Below are positions 1-11,700 of a stretch of 41,094 nt of DNA, one piece after another. A program made the position numbers and the translations under genes. A model generated the notes under the pieces. The model saw nothing but the letters and a program-made list of their open reading frames with translations. It was not told where the DNA came from and ran no database searches. The DNA is from Rodentolepis nana (Eukaryota; Platyhelminthes; Cestoda; Cyclophyllidea; Hymenolepididae), in NCBI GenBank assembly GCA_900617975.1, contig UZAE01000082.1, forward strand, positions 1-41,094. The letters are read 5' to 3'. Every line of letters begins with the position of its first letter. Positions within the stretch are counted from its first letter, which is position 1.

Positions 1-242
1 GACGCATCTTTGGATAAATGAAGTCATTAAGTTGACTCAAAACGTATAAGGATAATTCTTGTTCAATTATTGGTTAAAGAGTGAAATTATCTTACACTAA
101 TTTTATTTGTAATATACATTCGACACAATGAATCACGATTCAGTTAGAAGTACTTTAATGCCAACACTACTGCGCATATTTTTAAGCTAATTACAAATAT
201 TTTGGCATCCCAGTAAATTAAAATCCACCACCTTTGTTTCAG

Positions 243-930
243 TTCGTTCCCAATCAGTGAAAGCACCAGCTCAAAGGAAACGCTCTCAAGGACAACCTCC
301 ACCACGACCGATTCACAGACCTCGTCTCATCGATGAACGCAAGTCCCGTGAGCAGACGACCGTACCATCTTCCTCTACCTCATCACACTCCCAAGGTGGA
401 GAGGATGGTAAGGTCCTCTCCTCATCCTCCTTCTCCTCCTCCCCCTCCCCCCACTCTCCCTTCTCACAACCTCTTCCTGTAAACACCTCAAGTCTTCGTC
501 AAGATGTCTTTCGTGTCACCATCTGTGTCTTCCACTCCAGTCTCCTCTTAGTTTCCTACATAGCTTGGACTACTTTTCTAATTCTCCTCCTACCTGCCTT
601 CTGCATATCCTACTGCATTCGACAAATCGGCCTCCTTCTTGCCCAACATCGACGATCTAGCCTAGTTGAAACCTTGTCTTCCCTCTCACTACATTACCTT
701 CATGGTGAAGATGCAGGAAGGAACATTGTGGTAGTCATCTATCTTGGTGCCCCTGGGATTAAGATTGCTGCATTGAAGAAACTTCTGGTCAAGCGTATTT
801 TCTCCACTCCACGCACACCGAGTGGCACTCACCAACGACGAAATTGTGGATCTAAGGGTATGGAGAGGTGGTTTGCTGAACGACTTCAGCAGATTGTAGT
901 GCCTCTACCGACTGGATATGCTTGGCAGAG
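243..930 (+). CDS. WSD-like gene, first visible exon: Ser/Pro-rich region and transmembrane segment
   Basis: The exon follows a pyrimidine-rich acceptor (CTTTGTTTCAG) and starts with two bases of a split codon. It ends at CAGAG before GTGAGT, in phase 2. It encodes a basic, Pro-rich start, a Ser run from a pyrimidine-only tract around 417-470, then about 35 hydrophobic residues (FLILLLPAFCISY) that should form one membrane helix or a re-entrant hairpin. The last ~100 residues lead into the acyltransferase domain. Confidence 0.8.
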
Positions 931-3900
931 GTGAGTTCGAGTCCTTTTGCCCATTCAAACTGCATGTATAAATACCTACTGAAGAGCCTTTTGTCGACAA
1001 ATGTTTTTCCACAAAGCTGGAAGTATGCTTTTAACCGAAGCATTCAAGGGTTGCTGACCTACTTTTTCCAATTGGAATCATCCGATATTTTACAGTGGAA
1101 GTGAATTCTGATTTCTTCTGCTTAATTAACAATTCTAGTTTACATTTTTATAAAGTTTACACATATTTAATTCCCTTCAACATAAATAAGCTATTGGATT
1201 GACAAGTTGAAGTAGACCACCGCTGTTTTTTGGCAATAATATTTTTAAAGTTGAAAACTTTGTCATCAAATTGAACGAATAAATTGAATGTTATATTTCA
1301 AATTAAAATAGACAAATACAAATATGAATAAATAAAAATTCATCATAATAATTAGAACTTTAAATTGACCTTATGAAGATTGAAGAAAGATGAAGAAGGT
1401 GGAATCAGTTAATGAGACCGGAGTTCTAAAATCGTCTTATTTTCTCCCTTGACGGTCATGATTCTAGATTATTGGAGAAATTCTTACTCGCTTATTTACC
1501 GACAAAAAACTTCGTTTAGGTGCTATGAAAATAGGAAGATAGTGTGCTAAAGTACTATCATTAACACCTGTAAGCCTTTTGTATTCCATGCTTTTAAAAA
1601 AATTAAAAGCTTTCGTAAATGAAAAATGATAAAAATATGCCTTAAAAATGAAATCTTCATTTTCGAGTCCCACTTACATGTCCTTCAAAGGGATGGTCAG
1701 AAATGTATCTAGCGTCTTAAATGAATCCCTCTCAATATATGGAGAAAATCGATAATATACATCTCTGCCCACGTTTTATCTTCGGTCCAATTATCACCTG
1801 ATTTGTTGACTGGCGTTAGAAAGGGCTGTCAAACGTGGGCATGATCAATTTAACGATGCATTCCATTGAATTCGTGAAAAAAAGAATTAGTTTGCATTGC
1901 TAGGTGATTTTATTTTAGAAACGATTTTGGGCCACTTAGTCCGCATAAACTTAACGCCCTTAAAGCCTATTTGAGATCGTACATCGAATTTGACCCTGAA
2001 TTAATCGTAAATCGGAAACAGCTGATTGAGGTTAAGAAAAATATCAGTGACCTTTTTTATTTAAAATCCTGTTTAGCCTTATTTTAATACAGTTGGCGCC
2101 CAAATTACTATAAATTTAGAAGCTACTTATTTAGTCCATTCGGGCTAAATCGTTCAATGCTTTTAAAGTAATATTTACTGAAGGTAGAGTGAGGTATTTT
2201 GGGGGGAATTTCCTTTTTGAAACCAATATTTCTGCACAGCTCTTTGTCCCTAACGTCAAATTTTTGAGAAAGTACTATTGCAGGAGGTCAAGGCAGGCGG
2301 GCTAAGCTTGGGGGTGATTTTAATTTTTCGGGGTGAAGTTATGCGTTCACGGAATTTTTGTGATAGCGCATTTTACATCCAATTCAGAATGCAAAAGAAC
2401 ACGTCCTTGAAATTGAGCATGTTTAAGAGATCGGGTGTTGTCACTCCTCCCCTCACCCTTCCCCCCCCCTCTCCTCCTCTTTCGAGTTATGGAATCCTAA
2501 GTCCACTCGTTCTATCTAGCAAGATTTCTTTAAGCATAAATAATAATGGCAGTAAAGTGCTTCATTCTTTTAGCAAACGCATGTGCACCATGCTATGTTG
2601 AAATTATCCAATCTTGGTGAATGGGGATTGCATGACAGCCTCATTAATTTCAATCATTCGGAATATTACTCAAATATGCCGGTACTTGAGTAGACGTTGC
2701 GAGCAAATTCCATGGTTTTAATTTTTGAGATCTAATGCTATGATTTGCAACTGCGTAATCAACTCGATCTCGGATTCAAACCATATTGAATAACTGAAAT
2801 TTGCCAACTTTTGATCCTTTCCTTCTACCCTCGTCACTTCTGCCCTTTTCTTGAAGTGCATCACTTTCGCTCCGTGGTTGTAAATGATCGACTTCTTAAC
2901 ATGATCACGCTTACTAACCGTAGTAATAATTTCTCTCACTCCTTTTGGGAAAAGGTTTATTAACGGTGTCTGACTAAACAGATTTACGATCGAGCTATTT
3001 ATAACCATGAAATTTGCAGCTGTCTATTTCCATTATTCACACTTGATGTCACGGTAAATATCACTTTGGTTGTAACGACATCAGATAAACGAAACGTGAG
3101 TCTGATCGCAATCGGCGTTGATTTTAATTTAGATACGGTTAATTGTCAGGATATTATTAATCAGTATAGCACTAGAATATAACCTAAGAGCTCGTCAATG
3201 TAAGAGTCCACTGCGGCGAACCCTTCTAAGTTGAAATTCATTTTAGCACTTATTTCCATTCAGTAGGATCGTGGGTAGGAAAAAACGGTACGAAATATCT
3301 GAAGTTGTAGATAGAGTGAGGGAAACAGTGCAGAGGTGAGTGGAAGGCTAATGATTTATTTCTGCAGTCAAATTTCCAAGTGCTTCAGTGGCAGAGTCAA
3401 GATCTGTTGATAAATAATCTTTAAGACTTTTTAAATGGGCTCCCCCAATCCCACTGCCTAGTTGATGGATGTATTTGATCTTAATGTTTCCACCTCGATA
3501 CAACCAAGAGCCTATGTTTTAGATTAGGGGTGTGCGATAGACTTACCTTCACGTGGTGCACCCTGAGCAACGTATGCTTATACGGCAAAAAAGTCTATTA
3601 ACTGGCAGTTGACTTCTCACTTCAAACTACCATCACCTCACTATATGTCATATTCGACTACTTCCATAGTACTCACCTCACCTTTTTCTACTTTTGTGTC
3701 TGTCTCTTTTACATTTTTGAAACACTCTACTGTTCCCCCTCCCTTCTCGACTTTTTTTCAATTTGATGTACCTTCCTCTCTGTGAAGCCTGAAGTCAACT
3801 AAAGGGCTAATGATAACCATCAAGACGCCTGCCATTGATATGATAATAATAATAATAATAATGTTTTAGATTATGCTCCAAAAGTCATGCAAATATCTAC

Positions 3901-5695
3901 TATACCCTTCTCTACGTTTTGAGTGAGAAAACATGTCAGTCAAATGGTGTTTGATCATAGAGTTTGTTGGAAGAATGGCTATCTTTCTTAAACAGATATC
4001 TATTATAAATAAACGAAAAAGGGAAGTTTTTTTCAACTAAAACATGCCATTTTGAACACTTTTACTGGATAAAGCCATTTATTGGCTAAAATTAATGAGG
4101 GCATTGTTGTGTCAGAATGCAAACGAATTGAAATTTCCAAATTGATCAAGTAAGTTGATGATTGAACTTGGATTCCTCTGAGAGTCGATATTTGAATGGT
4201 CTTTCATCAATTTAATTTTTATTTTACAATCTCATATTTAACCAACACTTCCATTGTATATTTTTATGAGTCATTTCCCGTATTAGTCAATAGAGAAGAA
4301 TATTCTGCTGTGACTTGGATGACAAAGAGCTTAAAATTACGCAAAAGCTTTTTCACACTTATTATAAATAAAATAATAAAAATCAATTTTATAGGCATAT
4401 TGAAAGTTTTCCTAAGAGGTGATTGCACTGATACTACATTTCCTTAGTTAACTTCAATCAAAAATTCGATTTTTCTTATTAGATGTTCATCGATTAATAT
4501 TGACGAGCATGTTGTGCCAGCGTATCTCGTCGGACAGAACCGACCAAATTACGGACGACGTCTTTCGCCAAAGAAACATCCTCCAGAAGAAGAGGGCATG
4601 GTGGAATCAGACAAGGATCCTGTTGAAATGTTGGTGGGCCAATTAGCTGCTGTTGGAATTCCCCTTGACCGACCGCTTTGGCAGGTCCATCTAGTTGAAG
4701 ATTACCATGATACAGTAAGTCGCATTTAAGTTTGTGTGTGTGGGTTACTATTTCGAGGCTTATTCATTTAGGCTTATATGAGATTAAATCTTCGATAATT
4801 TAATTATCCTGTTGGAAAGAAAAATGACCTGAAACTTAGGCAGCATCAATTTGAGGCTAAGAAAATTTCGATTTTATTTCTCCTTGTCAACTTTATGAAC
4901 TCTAGTACTGCAAGGTAGAACAGGTTAAAGCCTGTGGTTGGATGTTTTCAATCGAAAGTGGAGAAATGGGAACATTGAAAGAGGACGTGGTATAAGGCTT
5001 AAAGTGACAGAATTAAGTATAACTGGTAAAATTTGATTGAAAAAATCGGAAAATATCAGTGGTATTAATTGTATGAATCATTAATGGAACGAATATATGT
5101 TAAATTTCTACATATTTATACTATTGAAATATCAAAATATTTCTCTGGTATCTTGTTTTGCAATTGATGCCAAAAAATTTACTTTCAATGAACAAAATAT
5201 CTTCTATCTCTCATCGTAATAGTGCTTCTGAATATTTCTTAGGTTCCAAAACTCATCTTTATATTCTAAAATGTGATATAACTATTTTTATATATTATAT
5301 TGAGAAGCTAACTTTACTTCGATACATTTTCACTCCAATAGGTTAAAAATAAAATAAATTAATATTAACTAATTTTTACCGCTGTTTAACTGTAAACATG
5401 ATCGATTTCATCGATTTTCAAATAATCAAACTCCTTTGATTGAGTTTTATCCTGTCAATAAGTCGAATTTTCAATGTTCTTGTTTGCAAGCTACCGTCTA
5501 CTCTCTGTCCTTTCCCACAAATTATCAGACAGTTCCCACTTCCCTAAAGATCTGATAGCCATTGAATTCAATACTATAATGGGGGGCTACCTTCGTGCAG
5601 TATATAAGTGCTGAAGGAAAGGTATGTTGGCTTAAAAAGTCATGTCTAAAATGAATTAATAATGTTCCCAAAGGTCAATCGCAGAAAAGAATGTT

Positions 5696-5730
<35 letters not shown>

Positions 5731-8700
5731 ATGGCTTATCGAAAAATGAGAAAATACTCGCAAATGTTTATCTTCCTCAATAGTACAATTTTACCTCTGC
5801 AAGTCCATGGATTGAAATACCTCCTTATTGTTTTGTAGCCAAATATTATTCCACAGTTTATTTGAAAATTCATTGCCTACATGGGGGTGTTTTTTGTTTA
5901 AACATTTTGTTCGCAAAAGTTGTTATTGTCTAGGAATTCTCAAGGGAAGGAATAATTTTTAACATTGGACTTTACAATGGGAAATTATTCACCTAAAGGA
6001 GAGTTTGGGTTGTGAGATTTATTGCAGAACAGAAATAGCTCCTTAAAATGGTATTCAATTTTATCCTCAATTGCGCATGAACCCAATGGAATGGGAATTA
6101 AAATGTTCGCCAAAGTTAGTTCTAAATATTACGATCATTGGTAGACCTTTAAGAGCCAAAAATGCGTTCTTTTATCTGTTTTCGAGAAAATTGTTTGATT
6201 GGCATTCCTAAAAGTTTATTTATTTTTTCGGCACGAATTCTGGCGGAACGATGGAATTCTATTTAGATTAACAAGGCTATAATGTGGGAATTGCATTTCT
6301 TCCAGTCTATAATCAAATTAGGAAAGAGAACGAAAGAGGATTTTAATTTTTCGTAAACTAAAAACAACAACAATTACGCAACAAATTCTTGAAGCTGGAA
6401 GTATCTCGATGAACAGGCTTGTTTGTTGGCCTAGGAATCAAGAAGTGGTGTGAATAAAGAACAATTCATAGCAGATTGTGGAATGGAATAAGTTGATAAC
6501 CAACAGAAAAAAGAGGTACTTTGACGTCTCTTCAATGCAGCACTACATTTGCTCGCAACGTTTGGCCATTTTCTTCTTGACTAGAAGCCTTCGTTTCAGT
6601 GTTCTAGAAGTGCTATGGGAATTAAACGCTAGAAAATGTGCTGAAAGTGGAAACAATTCACTGCCTCTCTAACAAAAGACATGCCAAAATAAAACGATTG
6701 AATTTGTCCGATTACCTCCTGTTGTTAACAGTGCCTGAGAACATTCTAAAACTGGCACAAATTCGATCGTGATTTAAAGCAGTGCATATCAATGGAAAAC
6801 GCTTCGTGCTTAATGTGATTAGGGGAATAAAATTTGACAATAATTAGCATATTTCATTATTTTTTAACCATCGACTTATATCGTGGTAGTTGGTTTCATT
6901 CTTTTGCTGATATAATTATACAATTTATAATTGTGAAAGGGGAAGGTAGCAAAATTTTTCATAGATCCCAAGAACACTATAATCGTATCATTAAAGTCAT
7001 GAAGTTCATTAACAATATCTAAGTTAACTCACATTAGAGGAATTGAGAGTCAGACTGTTGATCTCTACAAGATGTGAGTGGTCATTGGGGCCATTTAGAA
7101 TATGCAGGCGATATAGGACCTGCTGAAAAAATTCCAAGGGGATCTGAATCAGTACTTGAAAAACATTTCTCACAAGCGTCAAATGTAAAAAAACAGATGA
7201 ATGGAGGTAGTTTCGGATCTAAAACAACCACAACTCCAGTTTTATGAAAACAGGGTTTATCGAGTGAGTTCAAATTCACATATTGACTTTCCTTTTAGTG
7301 AAAAATGTCTAGCTAATAATGCTATAAGACTCAATATCACAAAGGTCAAATGACAGCCAGTGTTGACCAGGCCAGACCTGAGATCGGAAATACTTTCGAT
7401 TAGAATTTGAGCAATACTTCTTGACATATTGATCGTGCCTGTTCTTCTTTAAGGCTTGTCCAGTACTGTCTCATGCAAGATGAATGTCTGTTCGAAATTC
7501 GACTTAGTGAATGGTACTGGATCAGTACTGCTGACATCAAATGAGCGTTAAAATGTTGGCAGGAAAAGTTCCCATGGTAAACCCCGTTGAATACTTGCAG
7601 AAGAGACGGCTTAGTTTGCACAAAAGCAGATGCATTGCATTGCGTTCCCAATTGGCCAAATAGGGAAAATTCAAAGTTGTTGTCACAAAGTGCTAGCTTA
7701 GACAGGGCATTTCAGATGTGAAGCTGGTTTTCTGTGCGAAGGAAATTCCCTACTGAATACAGAAACATAGTTAGAAAGTAATTCTGCACTTACTATAATA
7801 CCAACCAGAGATAACGCCTTGGTAGATGATGAAATAGCCTGTTTGAATTCTGGATGCCATCAACAACGAAATGCAAAAACTGCACAAACCGATGGAATTT
7901 CTTGTCCTGTGAATGTCTGCCATAAAAACCAATTGAAATCAAGATGGTTAGGAGAGCGTTTGAAGACATGAAACTCAGGGTTTCAAAGAACAAAGATAAC
8001 TTGAAACACTGTGGAAGGAAACAAAAAGCAGCCAATTTGAAGATCAGGGAGTCCAGATGCAATTATGCCTTGATTATCAACTTGGCCCCAAAACTCACCT
8101 GATTCGCCTCTATTAGTCCGTTTTAAATGCTCTTCACCATTAAAAGTGGCAAAATGTTTTTGCTTTGTCATGGGTCGTAATTATAGAAAATACTGCACCT
8201 ATCTCTCATTTCTGTATTGTTGTGCATACTTCATGATTTCATTATTTTTCCTTCACAGCGTATCCGCAGAATAGAACTCATTTCAAGACCACTGAATCAT
8301 CTTGTTCAGGTTCTACCGCCTCCTATTGATCAACTCGTGTATTCCTTTTTATCTCAGCCAGTACGAGTCTTTCAACAAATGACTCTCTTTTAATTGATTG
8401 CAATGGTTTTTGTGTGATCAGCTGAAACCCAGGGGAGAAAGAAGCGATGATTTGTAAATCATTAACTTATTTTCTGCCGTTAAGTAAAAATTCCCAAATA
8501 GGGTTCAGGTCATAGAAGAGATTTTCGTCGTGCCTTCTGATTGAACGGTGCCTATACTAAATCCTTGGGAGTAAGCTTGGACATGCAGTAAACGCCAAAT
8601 CGATTATCTAACGAATTTTAGTTTTCTTCTATTAGTTGTTATCTCTAACTTCTATCCTCAGTCGAATTTTTAGTCGCTGTGATAATTAAGTAGATATTAT

Positions 8701-11700
8701 CAAATAAATGCTCATTTAATGTTTGCATCAACTATATGACTTGGGTGTAAAAATTGGAGTGACCAAATTGGAAGAAAGATGAAATTGTCTCTGGGTGTCA
8801 TTTCTCACGGTGAGTGAGTTTCAAGACTATTGAGGACAACTTTGAAGGTCAAAATTTCTTTGTTGCTTCAAGATCACACACTTTGGCAATTCAAGGGATA
8901 CCAAAAGAAAGCTATTACCTGAGAGGACTTTACCGGTATAGGCCAATAATTACAGCTTTGAAACCGATTAGATAATTTGCTGTGTTCACTCTCAGTTTCG
9001 TTCAATCGGTGCCAGTAGTTAGTTCGACTTTGTCTAAAATTGGGTATTATTAATTTTATTCAGGGTGTGTATCAAGTGGTTTGTTGGCTTGGAATTTATT
9101 GCTATTTATTAAATCATATTTCAAAGCAGCGTAGGTATCATATAGTGCTCTTCAAGTTCAATCTCCAACTGATCATGGAATGCCTATTAGCTAGATGGTT
9201 TTAGCTTTTCACAGCTTTCTTTACTACAATTTTAACAAAATTCCTTATACGTCTTTTAATTCGTAAGTGCTTAATAAGCTTTACAGGTGAAAACTTAACG
9301 AATGGGGAGAGATATTTTATCGAACACCCAATGGGAGGTCTATTATTGATCGATGAATGATATTTCCAACCACTCATGTTCCAGGTACAACGTGAGGTGT
9401 AAATAAGAGCATTTTTAATTTTTGTGTGCAATTTTCGTCCTATTAACCGGTGATCTTACTTATTTCACGGGTTATATACACATGATGCTCTTTTAGGGAG
9501 AAATGGCATATTAAACTGAAAGTATTTATCTCTACTCGTTGCTAAGAATAGATCCAGTGGCAAGAAATGATTAACGACAGGCCCAATTGTCCTTGTTTTT
9601 TGTCATGTTCTCTCTCTCTCTTTCTCTCTCTCTCTCCCTCTCGTGGTATGGAATGCTGCTGCTGCGCTGTGAAAGCCGGTGATTTTATTTCCGTTTCCAT
9701 AAAAGGTACACTTCCTCTCTGATGCCAAATATAGCCCAGGAATTTGTAAATAATAATTCCCCCCCCCCTACCCCCACCATCCCCTCATCCCCAAAAGAGA
9801 GAGAGAGAGAGAGAGAGAGAAGTGACTGACTGTCAGAAAATGAGATTTTCAATTTTTAATTTCAGACAAGCAAGAAGATGGTGTGGATTTTTCATTGTTC
9901 AGATCGGAACTAAATATTCGATTTCATTTTAGTAAAAAATCCATATTTACCAAGAAGTAAATTTTAATTATTTGCTTATCTTTTTATTGGGCACTTTGTT
10001 GTGTTGGCTCCAATGGTTGCGATGATATGATTTCGCAAATTTTCAAAAGTAGACATGAACTCGAAAGAAGCTGTTTACTTTTAAAGCAAACAAGAAGTGG
10101 ATTAATGTATGTAAAATTCAGTGTGCGAATTAATCATTTCTCAAATAAATGAATAGAATTCCAGAAATTCTATAAACCTAAGAATACACTTAATTATGCT
10201 AGCATTCGAGGCTGAATTGGTAGTGATATCAAAACGACTATATTATAAATGGCTATTCACCTAGTGGTTCTTGCATTAAAGTCTTCCATCACTCTAGGAG
10301 CAGAAAGCACTCTTGAATTAGCCAATAGGAATATTCATAAGTCAATTGAACGCACGGGTGGGGCACATATTGATTAGCGCAAGGAGTAGAACCAATTGGG
10401 TGATGATGGCGTCTTCAGGCGGAAATAAAATTATCACGTCATCTAATGGGGACAAATTGACTGTCAGTAATTGAGTTAAGTTCAAGGGTCGAGCATTGTA
10501 AAAAAACTGACCTTCAAGGTGGGAAAATCCTCTAACTTTTTCGTAATCCTTTTATAATTTTGCCTCGTTCTGTAGAAGTACTTAATTATAAGTTCCCCGC
10601 CCGATATTTCACGCAGTCAGAGAACAGTGGTCAATGTTAGTATAAAATATAAAAACTAAAAAAATGACCTTCAGAATTTCAAAATTTTATCTTGAATCGT
10701 TGTGAGTTATTTATTTTTTCATTTGTCTCTATGACCACTTTGTTTTGAGGTATTTGGGATTTTACATCTAGTTGGAGCTTACTTTGAGGTATTTGACAGA
10801 AGATATATCAACGAAGAAATGTCACTTCTTGTATGATTGCGGAATTGTGTCAATGCTCATGGTTCTGGAAACGATAAGTGGAAGGCATTTGAATGATAGG
10901 AGGCGCAGACAAACCCATTAAGGAAATGCATCCATGGTGTCAAAGGCCTTGCTTTTTTGAACAAGGTGCCCATATTTTTCTTTGAAAAAAATATATAATG
11001 CTCAAACTTCCTGACCTGACTACCAAATAAATTGATATGCTTACCTTCTGGATATTCAAATATCATTGACTGGTCAGTATAAGTGCTTCGTTGGTTGGTT
11101 GATCATCTCCACGCAATTCACCTGTATCTTAACACAGCCAAATGAACGTTGAATCGGAGTGAAGTCATCGCACCAAGGAATTAATAAAGCACGAAATTTG
11201 GAAAGAGTGGAACACTTATTCGTTTGAAGTTGAGCAATAACTTTCGTCAGTAGCTTTTACTTTTAATCTGCTGTTTGGTTTGAGGCACCTACTACTTTTC
11301 TTTGCTTTAAATCTGGTTGATGCCAAAATAATTGATATTAAACAGTGGCATAAATTTTTGCAAGGAACCTAGCTGAATGATTTAGAAATTCGATTTCACC
11401 TTTTAAAATTTATTAAATTTTTCTCACCAAAAAATATTGTTTATTGAAAAACTGATGCAACTGTATGTTAGTTAAACAATTATGTCATTAGAAGAAAAAT
11501 ATTTTTACTATAGAAACGAGATGCAATTCATCGTAGGGAAAGTGCGCAAGATAGTAGGATTGAAATTTTATTTCTTTTCTTAAAAATGACAATAATAAAA
11601 TTGCATAGTGATCGCCCTCCTTTGGAACCCTTTTAGAGACTTTTATTTGAATGCCCTCATCGAACTTCGAATTATTTTTCCCATATTTTCACACGAATAT

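Noticed and set aside
1..242. A start codon for the WSD-like gene in the first 242 bases
   Set aside because: The exon opens in mid-codon after a strong acceptor, and the upstream sequence looks like intron, so the true start is outside the window.
2718..3008. 96-codon minus-strand open frame in an intron
   Set aside because: No recognisable domain, no splice partners and no neighbouring coding signal.
3805..3840. Hammerhead-ribozyme-like core in the SINE tail (CTAATGATAACCATCAAAAC), prompted by hammerheads in schistosome SINE-like elements
   Set aside because: The core would need CTGATGA and GAAA. The first is mutated in all copies, no proper stem II forms, and no GAAA follows.
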